Source: Rhodospirillales bacterium | GTDB lineage: Bacteria; Pseudomonadota; Alphaproteobacteria; Rhodospirillales; Casp-alpha2 | DNA: 60,916 bases | Reading direction: 5' to 3' | Assembly (NCBI GenBank): GCA_018662225.1 | Contig: JABJGO010000087.1 | Location: 1 to 60,916 of the forward strand | Shown: in pieces, positions 38,883-49,637 of the stretch | Numbering within the stretch: position 1 is the first letter of the stretch | Layout of the letters: the number at the start of each line of letters is the position of its first letter | The notes under the pieces: generated by a model | Seen by the model: the letters and a program-made list of their open reading frames with translations, nothing else | The model's database searches: none | What the model was told of the DNA's origin: nothing | Translations under genes and position numbers: made by a program

Positions 38883-40526
38883 TTATACGCGAACCAGATG
38901 AATAATGGTAATTGGTTTTTTGTCGAGCATGCTGCGAAACAAACGGCGCAGTGCGATACGGATAGTTTCTTCTGCAACTGCATCCTGGTCTTTAGCTTTT
39001 GCTGGCATGTTTTCCACACAATCTTCGATCGCGGCGAGCGCTGCTTCTTCCAGATCGTGTTCACCGACTTCCAGTAAACCGGAAGCGGAGATCTGGGGGT
39101 CTTCAAATAATTCACCGTCTTCGTCAAGCACCACAGTGGCCACCACAAAGCCATTGAATAAAGCCTGTCGGCGGCGGCGAACAAGTTCACCGTTCAGCGG
39201 AACAAGACGGTTGCCTTCAAGCGCTAATCGGCCCGATGGGACCTGATCCACGACTCCCACTTTACCGGGCGTTAGCGAAATCATGGAACCATTCTCTGAG
39301 ACGATAGCCTGTTGTACCTGGCACTCACGGGCCAACTTGGCGTGCTCGATCATATGACGTGCTTCACCATGAACGGGTACGGCAATCTGTGGCTTGGCCA
39401 GGTGGTACATTTCTGTTAATTCGTCACGCGCCGGATGACCCGATACATGAACAAAGGCGTCCTGCCATGTAATGATATTGATATTGCGACTGGCTAGTTG
39501 GTTCTGAAGTTGGGAAATTGAAACTTCGTTCCCCGGAATAACCCGCGAGGAAAAGATAACCGTATCGCCATCGTCCATAGACACCCGTGGGTGGTCACCC
39601 GATGCGATGCGTGACAATGCTGCCCGTGGTTCACCTTGCGATCCTGTACAGATCAACAGGCACTTATCACGCGGGATATAACCAGCCTCGCTCTCGTCTA
39701 CAAACACCATATCTTCGGGAAGGTATCCGGTTTCCTTGGCCGCAGCGACCATGCGGTACAACGATCGTCCCGCCAGCACTACATCTCGTCCGTTTTCGTG
39801 CGCGGCTTCTGCCACCGTATGCAGGCGTGCGATGTTCGATGCAAAACAGGCAACGGCAACGCGCCCAGTGCACCCGGCAATAACTTTGGAGAGCGAGTCT
39901 TTCAAATCACCTTCTGACCCTGAATCGCCTGGCGAGAAGACATTGGTTGAATCGCACACCATGGCCAGCACACCCTCATCCCCTAATTCACGCAGGCGCT
40001 TAATATCGGGGGTATCGCCTACAACAGGTGCGGCATCAAACTTCCAATCACCAGTATGCAACACCGTGCCGTGCTCGGTACGGATGGCAATGGCATTGGG
40101 TTCCGGGATGGAATGGGTGAGCGTAATTAATTCCAGATCAAACGGACCCATGCTGAACGTAGCGCCCAATGGCACCTCAATAATCGGCACATCCCTGCCC
40201 CAGTCTACTTCGCCTAGTTTCCGGCGCAAAACAGCAGCGGTAAACGGCGTAGCATAAACAGGACATCCAAACCGCGGCCACAGATACTGTACCGCACCCA
40301 AATGGTCTTCATGGGCGTGTGTCAGCACGATACCGAGCAATGAGTCTCGGTGTTCTTCAATGAATGCCGGGTCCGGCATCATCACATCCACGCCCGGCAT
40401 GGACGGGTCCGCAAAAGTAACCCCCAGATCAACCATGATCCACTGGGCATCATCGGGCTGGCCATAACCATAGAGGTTCAAATTCATACCGATCTCGCCT
40501 GCGCCGCCCAAAGGCAAAAACAGCAA
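38883..40526 (-). CDS. rnj: Ribonuclease J
   Basis: 547 residues. A metallo-beta-lactamase domain with the zinc motif LTHAHEDHLGA, a beta-CASP insert and the characteristic start LPLGGAGEIGMNLNLYGYG identify this 5'-3' exo/endoribonuclease. No ATG fits; the start appears to be TTG at 40526, 20 bases after coaX, because the conserved sequence begins immediately and a stop lies nine codons further upstream. No strong ribosome site is visible, so translational coupling to coaX is likely. Confidence 0.95.
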   Translation of the reverse strand: MLFLPLGGAGEIGMNLNLYGYGQPDDAQWIMVDLGVTFADPSMPGVDVMMPDPAFIEEHRDSLLGIVLTHAHEDHLGAVQYLWPRFGCPVYATPFTAAVLRRKLGEVDWGRDVPIIEVPLGATFSMGPFDLELITLTHSIPEPNAIAIRTEHGTVLHTGDWKFDAAPVVGDTPDIKRLRELGDEGVLAMVCDSTNVFSPGDSGSEGDLKDSLSKVIAGCTGRVAVACFASNIARLHTVAEAAHENGRDVVLAGRSLYRMVAAAKETGYLPEDMVFVDESEAGYIPRDKCLLICTGSQGEPRAALSRIASGDHPRVSMDDGDTVIFSSRVIPGNEVSISQLQNQLASRNINIITWQDAFVHVSGHPARDELTEMYHLAKPQIAVPVHGEARHMIEHAKLARECQVQQAIVSENGSMISLTPGKVGVVDQVPSGRLALEGNRLVPLNGELVRRRRQALFNGFVVATVVLDEDGELFEDPQISASGLLEVGEHDLEEAALAAIEDCVENMPAKAKDQDAVAEETIRIALRRLFRSMLDKKPITIIHLVRV

Positions 40527-40546
40527 GTCGTTAACGTCAGTCGTGC

Positions 40547-41347
40547 TTAATTATTTTCTCCATCGGGCTTGCTGAGACGCACATTGCGGCGATGTATCGC
40601 CAACAGGCCCTTCATGGTCAGGTCTGAATCAATGGTATCAAAAATTTCGGAAGCATCAGCAAACAACGGCGCTAACCCGCCGGTCACAATGACCTTCATG
40701 TCCGGACAGTGGTGTTCTTCGCGGATACGCCGGACCAGACCTTCAATAAGCCCCGTATAGCCCCAATACACACCGGACTTCATGGCTTCCACGGTGCTCT
40801 TACCCACCACATTGGTTGGGCGCTCGACCGTGATACGCGGTAATTTCGCGGCGGCCAGGTGCAGGGCCTCAACACTGAGGTTAATTCCCGGTGCGATAAT
40901 GCCACCGACATAACTGCCAGCTTCATCAACGATATCAAAGGTGGTCGCGGTGCCAAAATCTACGATGATCAATGGCCCACCATAATGCGTATGTCCCGCC
41001 ACTGCATTGACCAAACGATCTGCACCGGCTTCTTCCGGGGTATTAATCAAAACTTCGATGCCCAGATCAACTTGGCCCTCACCAATGACCCATGGATCAC
41101 AGCCGAAGTAATTACGGCACAGAACTTTGATTTCAAACAAGGCCTGCGGAACCACAATACTCACGATAGAATCTGTCACGTCATCGGGTGCCAGGTTCTT
41201 CAGCGCCATGAGATGCGTTAGCCAGACGGCGTACTCATCCGCTGTGCGTGCCGGGTCGGTGGCTATCCGCCACTGGGCAACAACGCTTTCACCATCGGCA
41301 ATGGCAAACTTCACATTTGTATTGTTTACGTTGATCGCTAGTAACAT
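40547..41347 (-). CDS. coaX: Type III pantothenate kinase
   Basis: 266 residues from ATG 41347, 10 bases after the birA stop; the frame to 41383 lies inside birA. It phosphorylates pantothenate, the first step of coenzyme A synthesis. The ASKHA phosphate loop is LLAINVNNTNVKFAIADGE, where NVNNTN replaces the more common DIGNTN; the catalytic-Asp region IIVDFGTATTFDIV and PEEAGADRLVNAVAG are present. It sits between birA and rnj as usual in this class. Confidence 0.94.
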   Translation of the reverse strand: MLLAINVNNTNVKFAIADGESVVAQWRIATDPARTADEYAVWLTHLMALKNLAPDDVTDSIVSIVVPQALFEIKVLCRNYFGCDPWVIGEGQVDLGIEVLINTPEEAGADRLVNAVAGHTHYGGPLIIVDFGTATTFDIVDEAGSYVGGIIAPGINLSVEALHLAAAKLPRITVERPTNVVGKSTVEAMKSGVYWGYTGLIEGLVRRIREEHHCPDMKVIVTGGLAPLFADASEIFDTIDSDLTMKGLLAIHRRNVRLSKPDGENN

Positions 41348-41357
41348 GTGATACCCA

Positions 41358-42131
41358 TTAACTAGCCGGGAAGAAAATATCACCGGCAGTGATCAGCTGA
41401 TCACCTGCTTCGTGGCGCAGAATTAGTGCGCCTTGATGATCGATGTCGGCAAAGATACCGGAAAGTTCCTGTTTTTCCAGCCGAACTATGATGTCTTCGC
41501 CGATTCCACGCGCTTTTTCTTTCCAGGCAAGGCGGATCGTGGAAAATCCCTGTTCCAGCCATACCTGATACCAGCGATCAAAGGCTGCCACCAATTGTGA
41601 CAAGGCATCCTCAACGGTGGTGGCACGGGTACTATCGGCCCTTTCCGCATTGATTGATGTGGCCGGATACGGCGTATCGTCCGGGAAATGATCAATATTG
41701 ATACCGATGCCCACAATCAACCAGTCAACATCACTACCGCCCGGCTCAGCATTTGATTCAAGCAATATACCGGATGCCTTCTTACCATTGACCAGAACAT
41801 CATTGGGCCACTTGGTATGGATGCTGGCAGTATCGTCACAACAAGCAGCCATGAGATCATAAACCGCCAGTGCGGCCACATAACCGGTTTGGGCGGCTTC
41901 AGTCAAAGACACTGGTGGTCGGACGATAATAGAACAATAAAGATTTCCAACAGGCGACGCCCAGGCACGCCCTCGCCTGCCCCGGCCGCCGGTTTGCTGC
42001 TTTGCCCAAATGACGGAATTGCCTGATACGGACGGATCGTTAGCGTGCGCAAGGCGCGCAGCCTCAACGTTGGTGCTGTCGATACAGTCCCGTGAAATCA
42101 GGGTATAGCCGCCTGGAAGTTGGGTGGTCAT
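41358..42131 (-). CDS. birA: Biotin–protein ligase
   Basis: 257 residues; adds biotin to acetyl-CoA carboxylase carrier protein. The adenylation loop [21 protein letters not shown] and the catalytic region [21 protein letters not shown] are clear. There is no N-terminal DNA-binding domain, so it is a class I ligase without repressor function. Its ATG overlaps the nuoN stop by four bases, tying it to the end of the nuo operon. Confidence 0.96.
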   Translation of the reverse strand: MTTQLPGGYTLISRDCIDSTNVEAARLAHANDPSVSGNSVIWAKQQTGGRGRRGRAWASPVGNLYCSIIVRPPVSLTEAAQTGYVAALAVYDLMAACCDDTASIHTKWPNDVLVNGKKASGILLESNAEPGGSDVDWLIVGIGINIDHFPDDTPYPATSINAERADSTRATTVEDALSQLVAAFDRWYQVWLEQGFSTIRLAWKEKARGIGEDIIVRLEKQELSGIFADIDHQGALILRHEAGDQLITAGDIFFPAS

Positions 42132-43606
42132 CCCCCGAAGAGAGCAGATGCCGCCGCCGCTGCCGGGTCCAGCAAAAGCGCTGGATAGAGGATGAAGAAC
42201 ACCATGATCGCAGCACTCAACGTAACCACGAAGGCGATGGGGCGCGAAACGGCTTTATCAAACGGGTCGCCTGCTTCGTCAAAATACACCACACGAATAA
42301 TACGAAGATAATAGAACGCGCCAACCACACTGGTCACCAGGCCGATAACCGCGAGGCCATAGAGCTGTGCTTCCACCGCAGCCATAAAGACGTAAAACTT
42401 GCCAAAGAATCCGGCCAGAGGTGGAATGCCGGCCATGGAGAACATGAAGATTGTCAGGGCCATGGCTAACAGAGGTTGGCTCTTGGAAAGTCCCGCCAAA
42501 TCGGAAATATCTTCAACCATCCGTTCACCCCGGCGCATGCACAGGATGCAGGCAAAAGTGCCAACGGTCATGAACATATAAATGCCCAGATACACCAACA
42601 CGCCGTAAACGCCGGTTTCCGTACCAACAGCCAGACCAATGAGAGCGTAACCCACATGCCCAATGGAGCTGTAGGCCATCATGCGTTTGATATTGGTTTG
42701 GTTGATGGCCGCAAAAGCGCCCAGAACCATGGAGGCGATGGACACAAACACGATAATCTGTTGCCACTGATCAACCAGATCACCGAACGGTCCCGTCATA
42801 ACCCGCAGGAACAAGGCGAGACCGGCAATCTTTGGCGCAACAGCAAAGAACGCGGTAACGGGGGTTGGCGCACCTTCGTATACATCGGGTGTCCACATAT
42901 GAAACGGAACGGCGGAGACTTTGAAAGCCAGACCAGCCAGAATGAACACGATGCCGATAATAACGCCGAGGGACGGTGCGTAATCGCCACCGTGGGCAAA
43001 CATTTCAGCCATAACAGTGAAGTTTGTCGTGCCGCTAAAGCCATAAATCAACGAGCTACCGTAAAGCAGCATGCCCGACGCCAGCGCGCCCAGAACAAAA
43101 TACTTAAGCCCGGCTTCGGTCGAACGCTGTTCATCACGCCGGAACGCCGCCAGCACGTAGAGCGAGAGGCTCTGCATTTCCAGACCGACATAAAGCGAGA
43201 TCAGGTCATTGGCCGAAACCATCATCAGCATGCCGAGTGTGGCAAAGATGCACAGGATGCCATATTCAAATCGGCCCATGCTGTTCATTTCGAGATAATC
43301 GCGGGAAATCAGCAGGGTCAGGCCAGCACCACCCAGGATCAGGATTTTCATAAACACCGCAAACTGATCGGTCACGAACATGCCATTGAATGTATAGAGG
43401 CGCTCACCCGACACCGTCAGTACCAACAAGGCGGTGAGGACCAGTGTCAGAATGCTAAGCATCCAGATTTGGCGGCTGGTACGCATGGCATTGTCGGCCG
43501 TATCGGATTTCAGAAATACCCCGATCATCAGCAACGCCAAAATGGCGACAGCTAGAAACAGCTCGGGTAAAGCCGGTACTAAATTTGGCATCTCGCTCAA
43601 TGGCAT
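42128..43606 (-). CDS. nuoN: Complex I subunit NuoN
   Basis: 492 residues, about 14 membrane helices, an antiporter-like proton-pumping subunit of NADH:quinone oxidoreductase. The core Lys/Glu helices are seen in [35 protein letters not shown] and [25 protein letters not shown] lies six bases before the ATG. It is the last nuo gene and overlaps birA by four bases. Confidence 0.96.
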   Translation of the reverse strand: MPLSEMPNLVPALPELFLAVAILALLMIGVFLKSDTADNAMRTSRQIWMLSILTLVLTALLVLTVSGERLYTFNGMFVTDQFAVFMKILILGGAGLTLLISRDYLEMNSMGRFEYGILCIFATLGMLMMVSANDLISLYVGLEMQSLSLYVLAAFRRDEQRSTEAGLKYFVLGALASGMLLYGSSLIYGFSGTTNFTVMAEMFAHGGDYAPSLGVIIGIVFILAGLAFKVSAVPFHMWTPDVYEGAPTPVTAFFAVAPKIAGLALFLRVMTGPFGDLVDQWQQIIVFVSIASMVLGAFAAINQTNIKRMMAYSSIGHVGYALIGLAVGTETGVYGVLVYLGIYMFMTVGTFACILCMRRGERMVEDISDLAGLSKSQPLLAMALTIFMFSMAGIPPLAGFFGKFYVFMAAVEAQLYGLAVIGLVTSVVGAFYYLRIIRVVYFDEAGDPFDKAVSRPIAFVVTLSAAIMVFFILYPALLLDPAAAAASALFGG

Positions 43607-43640
43607 TACAAACCTCTACTCAGCAACGAACGCGCAACCC

Positions 43641-45158
43641 TTATTGGGCAACGCCAGCTAATATGTTGGCGGCGGCCTGTGCGGCTTCCACCTGTACAAC
43701 TAAATTCTGCACAGATACGTGCATGAAATCCAAAAACGAAGACGGGTAGACACCCATCCAGATCGTGATCACCACGAGTGGTGCAAAAATAGCAATCTCA
43801 CGGGGACTCAAATCGGTAATCTGCATGAGGTTTTCCTTGGTCAATTGGCCAAAGATCACCCGGCGGTACAGATACAGCATGTACGCCGCCCCTAAAATCA
43901 CACCCAGCGCCGTAAAGGCGGCAACCCAGGTGTTCACCTGGAAGATACCCAGCAATACCAAAATCTCGCCAACGAACCCGCCTGTGCCGGGCATACCGAC
44001 CGAGGCCAGCATGAACAGCATGAAGGTGATCGCATAGATCGGCATTCGCTCCACCAAACCACCATATACATCGATCTCACGGGAATGAATGCGGTCATAA
44101 ACCACACCGACGATCAGGAACAGGGCGGCTGAAACCACACCATGGCTCAACATCTGATAGATAGCGCCTTCGATGCCCTGCACGTTCATGGTAAATGTAC
44201 CAACGGTGACGAACCCCATATGGGCGACAGATGAATAGGCGATCAGCTTTTTCATGTCTTCCTGGGCCAACGCCACCAGCGAGGTGTACACCACGGCGAT
44301 CATGCTCAGCGCAAAGATCAACGGGGCGAAATCAGCGGAAGCCAGCGGGAACATAGGCAGCGAGAATCGCAAGAAACCATAACCGCCGAATTTTAACAGC
44401 ACACCAGCCAGAATAACGGAACCGGCCGTGGGCGCTTCCACGTGGGCATCGGGCAGCCAGGTGTGAACGGGCCACATGGGAACTTTAACCGCGAATGATG
44501 CAAAGAACGCCAGCCACAACCATGGCTGCATGCCAGCCGGGAATGAATAGCTCAGCAGTGTGGGAATATCTGTGGTACCGGCTTCATGGTACATGGCGAT
44601 GACAGCCACCAGCATCAACACAGAACCCAAAAGCGTGTATAGAAACAGCTTGTAGGCCGCATAGACCCGGCGTGGGCCGCCCCACACACCAATAATCAAG
44701 AACATGGGGATCAGCACGGCTTCAAAGAACACATAGAAAATAACCAGATCCAGTGCACTGAACATCCCGATCATCATGGTTTCCAGGATCAGGAACGCGA
44801 TCATGTATTCTTTAACTCGGTCCTTGATGGCATTCCAACTGGCCATAATACAAAGCGGGGTCAGCAGCGTGGTCAGGATAACGAACAGCACCGATATGCC
44901 ATCCACGCCCACGTGGTAGGCAATATCAAGGCCCGTCATCCACTGATAACGTTCGACAAACTGGAAGTCAGCGGTAGAGCCGTCAAAATTGGTCCATAAG
45001 AACAGCGATAACACGAATACGGCGGCGGATGTCCACAGCGCAACCCAGCGGGAGTTCCGCGCTACTATTTCTTCGTCGCCGCGAATCATCACAAGAATGA
45101 TGAACGCCCCGAACATGGGAATCGCAATCAAGAGCGATAGTAATGGCCAGCTAAGCAT
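43641..45158 (-). CDS. nuoM: Complex I subunit NuoM
   Basis: 505 residues, polytopic. The antiporter-like motifs [38 protein letters not shown] and [13 protein letters not shown] are present, with the family's conserved Glu and Lys residues in membrane helices. It forms one of the proton channels of the membrane arm between NuoL and NuoN. It is 6 bases after nuoL and 34 before nuoN. Confidence 0.97.
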   Translation of the reverse strand: MLSWPLLSLLIAIPMFGAFIILVMIRGDEEIVARNSRWVALWTSAAVFVLSLFLWTNFDGSTADFQFVERYQWMTGLDIAYHVGVDGISVLFVILTTLLTPLCIMASWNAIKDRVKEYMIAFLILETMMIGMFSALDLVIFYVFFEAVLIPMFLIIGVWGGPRRVYAAYKLFLYTLLGSVLMLVAVIAMYHEAGTTDIPTLLSYSFPAGMQPWLWLAFFASFAVKVPMWPVHTWLPDAHVEAPTAGSVILAGVLLKFGGYGFLRFSLPMFPLASADFAPLIFALSMIAVVYTSLVALAQEDMKKLIAYSSVAHMGFVTVGTFTMNVQGIEGAIYQMLSHGVVSAALFLIVGVVYDRIHSREIDVYGGLVERMPIYAITFMLFMLASVGMPGTGGFVGEILVLLGIFQVNTWVAAFTALGVILGAAYMLYLYRRVIFGQLTKENLMQITDLSPREIAIFAPLVVITIWMGVYPSSFLDFMHVSVQNLVVQVEAAQAAANILAGVAQ

Positions 45159-45164
45159 GTGCGA

Positions 45165-47126
45165 TCACCCCGCGCTCGTAAACAGATACCAGGTGATTAA
45201 CGTCACCACACCAATCATCATCCCGAAGGCATAATGATAAACATAACCCGATTGTAGGGCCGAGACCCGGCGCGCCAGCATGCGCACGGCACGGGCAATC
45301 CCGTCAGGGCCTACACCGTCGATCAACGTACCATCACCCACTTTCCACAACTGTCGCCCCAGATAAAATGCGGGGCGGACAAAAATCTTGTCGTACAGCT
45401 CGTCCACATACCACTTGTTGAAAGACATGAGATAGATCGGGCGGAAGGTTTCTGCCATGCGTGCGGGCAGGTCCGGTTTGGCGATGTACATGATGTACGC
45501 CAGCACGATACCAACACCACCCACGACCAATGGCGAGAGCTTAACCCAGGTTGGAACGTAACGGGCGTTCTCAAGGGCTGGATGGTTTTCAAGCACCAGA
45601 ATGGCATTGCCCCAGAACTGAACAACGGAGCCGCCGACAAAGTTGTCGTACATAACCCAACCGGCCAGTACGGCGCCTGTGGCTAGAACCAATAGCGGTC
45701 CAATCATCACCATGGGGCTTTCGTGGACATGGGCCATGGTTTTCTCATCGGCGCGCGGCGCGCCATGGAATGTCATAAACAACAAACGCCATGAATAGAA
45801 CGCGGTCAGGAACGCGGCCAGCAGGCCCATATAGAATGCATAGGTACCAACGCCTGTATTGGCGGCATAGGCGGCTTCCAGAACGATATCTTTTGAATAG
45901 AATCCGGCGAACGGTGGAATACCGGCCAGGGCCAGATTACCAATCCACATCAGGGCATAAGTGACCGGGATCAACTTCCAGATACCGCCCATCTTGCGCA
46001 TGTCCTGTTCATCAGACATAGCGTGAATGACCGCGCCCGCACCAAGGAACAAAAGCGCCTTGAAGAAGGCATGCGTCGTCAGGTGAAAAATGCCGGCTGA
46101 ATAGGCCGAAACACCGCAGGCAAAAAACATGTAACCCAGTTGCGAGCAGGTGGAATACGCGATCACGCGTTTGATGTCGTTTTGGGTACACGCGATCGTG
46201 GCGGCAAAAATACAGGTGGATGCGCCAACGATGGTAACCACGGCCAATGCTACGTCTGAAAATTCAAACACGGGCGACAGGCGCGCGACCATAAAGACGC
46301 CGGCGGTCACCATGGTGGCAGCGTGGATCAAGGCCGACACTGGTGTGGGGCCTTCCATAGCATCTGGCAACCAGGTGTGCAGGCCTAGCTGGGCCGATTT
46401 ACCCATAGCACCAACAAACAACAGCAGACACGCAATGGTCAGGGCATCAAATTCAACGCTGAAGACTTCTAACGTGTCATTGGCATGACCGGGGGCCGCA
46501 GCAAAGATAGTGTCCAGGTCAACGGACTGGAATATTACGAACACGCAGAAGATACCCAGCGCAAACCCGAAATCGCCCACACGGTTGACCACAAAGGCCT
46601 TGATCGCAGCCGCGTTTGCCGTCGGTTTGTGATACCAGAAACCGATCAACAGGTATGAGGCAAGGCCCACACCTTCCCAGCCGAAGAACATCTGGATCAG
46701 GTTGTCGGCGGTGATCAGCATCAGCATAAAGAATGTGAACAGGCTGAGGTACGCCATAAAGCGCGGTACGTGCCTATCGTGATGCATGTATCCGATGGAG
46801 TAGATGTGCACCATGCTGGAAACGCCGGTGACAACGATCAGCATGACGGCCGTCAAAGAGTCTACTTTCAGAGCCCATGAGACCTCGAATGTACCCGAAT
46901 CAATCCAGGTCATAAGCTCATAGGTATAGCTGTTCCCGCCGAGGGCCACGTCAAAGAAGATGGATATGGAACCGGCGGCAGACAGCAACAAAGCGCCACA
47001 GGTAACCCATTGCGATAAGCGATCAATGGAATGGCTGCGGTGTTCGTCGGCACCATGGCGCATAAAGGCCATAATACCGGCGATAATCGCGGCTATGAGG
47101 GGCAAAAAGACAACGGCGGTAATCAT
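45165..47126 (-). CDS. nuoL: Complex I subunit NuoL
   Basis: 653 residues, the most distal pumping subunit. Conserved stretches: FFGWEGVGLASYLLIGFW, KAFVVNRVGDFGFALG, GKSAQLGLHTWLPDAMEGPT and STCSQLGYMFFACG. The C-terminal region contains the lateral helix and a final membrane helix (MMIGVVTLITWYLF) that clamps the arm. It begins 8 bases after nuoK. Confidence 0.97.
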   Translation of the reverse strand: MITAVVFLPLIAAIIAGIMAFMRHGADEHRSHSIDRLSQWVTCGALLLSAAGSISIFFDVALGGNSYTYELMTWIDSGTFEVSWALKVDSLTAVMLIVVTGVSSMVHIYSIGYMHHDRHVPRFMAYLSLFTFFMLMLITADNLIQMFFGWEGVGLASYLLIGFWYHKPTANAAAIKAFVVNRVGDFGFALGIFCVFVIFQSVDLDTIFAAAPGHANDTLEVFSVEFDALTIACLLLFVGAMGKSAQLGLHTWLPDAMEGPTPVSALIHAATMVTAGVFMVARLSPVFEFSDVALAVVTIVGASTCIFAATIACTQNDIKRVIAYSTCSQLGYMFFACGVSAYSAGIFHLTTHAFFKALLFLGAGAVIHAMSDEQDMRKMGGIWKLIPVTYALMWIGNLALAGIPPFAGFYSKDIVLEAAYAANTGVGTYAFYMGLLAAFLTAFYSWRLLFMTFHGAPRADEKTMAHVHESPMVMIGPLLVLATGAVLAGWVMYDNFVGGSVVQFWGNAILVLENHPALENARYVPTWVKLSPLVVGGVGIVLAYIMYIAKPDLPARMAETFRPIYLMSFNKWYVDELYDKIFVRPAFYLGRQLWKVGDGTLIDGVGPDGIARAVRMLARRVSALQSGYVYHYAFGMMIGVVTLITWYLFTSAG

Positions 47127-47134
47127 GCTTTGGC

Positions 47135-47449
47135 TCAGCCCTTCATCATGTTGATATCTTCGACGGCGATTGAGCCGCGATTACGGAAGTAAACCACCAG
47201 AATGGCCAACCCAACGGCGGCTTCGGCGGCGGCGACTGTCAGCACAAAGATGGCAAATACCTGCCCGACCAAATCATTCAGGTGCGTGGAAAACGCGACC
47301 AGATTGATGTTCACAGCAAGCAGCATCAGCTCAATGGACATCATAATGACGATGACATTTTTCCGGTTAATGAAAATACCGAAAATGCCGATGGCGAACA
47401 GAATGCCAGCAACGCTCAAATAATGGGAAAGACCGATTTCAAACATCAA
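47135..47449 (-). CDS. nuoK: Complex I subunit NuoK
   Basis: 104 residues, three membrane helices. The two buried glutamates of the family are in [15 protein letters not shown] and [14 protein letters not shown]. The ATG overlaps the nuoJ stop by four bases. Confidence 0.97.
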   Translation of the reverse strand: MMFEIGLSHYLSVAGILFAIGIFGIFINRKNVIVIMMSIELMLLAVNINLVAFSTHLNDLVGQVFAIFVLTVAAAEAAVGLAILVVYFRNRGSIAVEDINMMKG

Positions 47450-48051
47450 ATTCCCCTCCCGGAATCGACCTTGCGAAGCTCAATAGTATCGGCTGGGTGA
47501 CGGGCCAATTGATCGGCGATGACCTGTTTACGTACACCAGTACGCCGGCGGTGGGTCAAAACGATGGCACCAATCATGGCGACCAGCAATATCATACCGG
47601 CGGCTTCAAACAGGTATAGATAATCCGTGTACAGCACTTGCCCCAGGGCATGGGTGTTGGTGACCCCATCTGGTATCGGTGCGGCCCCCACACGGCTTGC
47701 GTCGGGTGAAATAATCCAGCTGCCGGCCAAGGTGAGCAATTCACTCGCCAAAATCAGGCCGACCAGCCCACCGATGGGCAGGTATTGCAGAAAGCCCTGG
47801 CGCATTTCGACAAAGTTGATGTCCAGCATCATGACCACAAACATAAACAGAACAGCCACGGCGCCCACATAGACCACAACCAAAATCATGGCCAGGAATT
47901 CGGCGCCCAACAGAACAAATAATCCGGCCGCATTAAAGAATGCCAGGATCAGGAACAGCACGGAATGAACTGGATTACGCGACGAAATGACCAGTATTGC
48001 CGACGCAATTGTCATGAACGCGAACATATAGAAGGCCAGTGCCTGAATCAT
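47446..48051 (-). CDS. nuoJ: Complex I subunit NuoJ
   Basis: 201 residues with five membrane helices ([20 protein letters not shown] first) and the flexible third helix [18 protein letters not shown] implicated in coupling. The C-terminal tail is charged and cytoplasmic. GAGGGC precedes the ATG. It lies between nuoI and nuoK. Confidence 0.96.
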   Translation of the reverse strand: MIQALAFYMFAFMTIASAILVISSRNPVHSVLFLILAFFNAAGLFVLLGAEFLAMILVVVYVGAVAVLFMFVVMMLDINFVEMRQGFLQYLPIGGLVGLILASELLTLAGSWIISPDASRVGAAPIPDGVTNTHALGQVLYTDYLYLFEAAGMILLVAMIGAIVLTHRRRTGVRKQVIADQLARHPADTIELRKVDSGRGI

Positions 48052-48103
48052 GCCCTCAAACCTTTATGCCAATCAAAACTGTTCATCATCATCTCTGTTT
48101 TCC

Positions 48104-48592
48104 TTAACGATATGGGGTATCAGCAGCGATGCGCTGGCCCAATTCCGTTTCCCAACGATCGCCATTGGAAAGCAGTTTGTCCTTGTCGTACATCAGCTCT
48201 TCACGGGACTCAGTTGCGAACTCGAAGTTCGGGCCTTCGACGATGGCGTCAACCGGGCATGCTTCCTGACAGAAACCACAATAGATGCATTTCACCATGT
48301 CGATATCATAACGCGTGGTGCGGCGGCTGCCGTCTTCACGGGGCTCTGCTTCGATGGTGATGGCCTGTGCCGGGCAAATGGCTTCGCACAGTTTGCACGC
48401 AATGCAGCGCTCTTCACCATTGGGATAACGGCGCAGCGCGTGCTCACCCCGGAAACGCGGGCTCAATGGCCCCTTCTCATACGGGTAGTTTATGGTCACT
48501 TTTGGTCTGAACAGGTAACGGAGTGTCAGTGACATACCGATCACCAGTTCCTTGAGGAATACGGAGCCAACACTGCGGCGGATAAAGCTCAT
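48104..48592 (-). CDS. nuoI: Complex I subunit NuoI (two 4Fe-4S clusters)
   Basis: 162 residues from ATG 48592; the frame to 48655 lies inside nuoH. Two ferredoxin motifs, [12 protein letters not shown] and [12 protein letters not shown], hold clusters N6a and N6b that pass electrons towards NuoB. The region [20 protein letters not shown] is family-typical. It starts 16 bases after nuoH. Confidence 0.97.
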   Translation of the reverse strand: MSFIRRSVGSVFLKELVIGMSLTLRYLFRPKVTINYPYEKGPLSPRFRGEHALRRYPNGEERCIACKLCEAICPAQAITIEAEPREDGSRRTTRYDIDMVKCIYCGFCQEACPVDAIVEGPNFEFATESREELMYDKDKLLSNGDRWETELGQRIAADTPYR

Positions 48593-48608
48593 GGTTCTAA
48601 CTCCTTTC

Positions 48609-49637
48609 CTATACCTGCGGGGCCAAATCGAAAGCCACCAGAACACTGGCAACAATCACGACAGCCGCCAATGACAGCGGCAAAAATACTTTCCAGCCCA
48701 GACGCATCAGCTGATCATACCGGTAGCGCGGGAATGTGGCGCGAACCCAGATAAAGATGAACAGACAGAAAGCAATCTTGGCAGCGAACCAGATCGGTCC
48801 CGGGATCATGTTAAAGGGTGCAATGTCCACGGGTGGCAACCAACCGCCCAGGAAAAGTACCGACGTCATACCCGACATCAAAATCATGTTGGCGTATTCG
48901 CCCAGGAAAAACAGGGCAAACGCCATGGCGGAATATTCCACGTTGTAACCGGCGACCAGTTCGGCCTCAGCTTCTGGCATATCAAACGGATGGCGGTTGG
49001 TCTCGGCCAGCGTGGAGATAAAGAAGATCACCGCCATGGGGAACATCAAGACACCGAACCAGTTGAGCATGCCGTACTCGCCCTTTTGGGCCATGACAAT
49101 ATCGGTCAGGTTCAACGAACCTACGCACATGAGAACCGTGATGATAATGAAGCCCATGGCTAACTCATAGGATACCATCTGTGCCGCAGACCGCAGTGCG
49201 CCTAAGAAAGCGTACATGGAGTTAGATGCCCAACCAGCCATGAGAATGCCATACACACCAAGCGATGAAATGGCGAACAGGAACAGAATACCCACGTTGA
49301 TATCGGCCAGTACCATACCATCACCGAATGGGATGACGGACCACGCTACCAGTGCCAGAACGAATGTCACACACGGCGCCAGAATGAAGACACCGCGGCT
49401 GGCGCCCGATGGAATGATGGTTTCCTTCAGGAACAGTTTCAAACCATCCGCAATAGGTTGCAGTAATCCAAACGGGCCAACAATGTTGGGCCCTTTGCGC
49501 AATTGCATACCGCCAATAATCTTGCGTTCAGCCAGCGTCAGATAGGCAACGGACAGCATCACAGGAATAACAATCGCCACAATCTTGATGACAATCCAGG
49601 CAACAGGCCAGATGTAGTTAAACCAGAAATCAACCAT
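48609..49637 (-). CDS. nuoH: Complex I subunit NuoH
   Basis: 342 residues, about eight helices; forms the quinone-binding chamber with NuoB and NuoD. Key stretches: [65 protein letters not shown]. The start overlaps the nuoG stop by 8 bases. Confidence 0.97.
   Translation of the reverse strand: MVDFWFNYIWPVAWIVIKIVAIVIPVMLSVAYLTLAERKIIGGMQLRKGPNIVGPFGLLQPIADGLKLFLKETIIPSGASRGVFILAPCVTFVLALVAWSVIPFGDGMVLADINVGILFLFAISSLGVYGILMAGWASNSMYAFLGALRSAAQMVSYELAMGFIIITVLMCVGSLNLTDIVMAQKGEYGMLNWFGVLMFPMAVIFFISTLAETNRHPFDMPEAEAELVAGYNVEYSAMAFALFFLGEYANMILMSGMTSVLFLGGWLPPVDIAPFNMIPGPIWFAAKIAFCLFIFIWVRATFPRYRYDQLMRLGWKVFLPLSLAAVVIVASVLVAFDLAPQV

Noticed and set aside
42476-43555. 359-codon plus-strand ORF opposite nuoN
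   Set aside because: It mirrors nuoN codon for codon, is rich in His/Gln/Asn without any domain, and lies inside a well-supported membrane subunit gene; antisense shadow.
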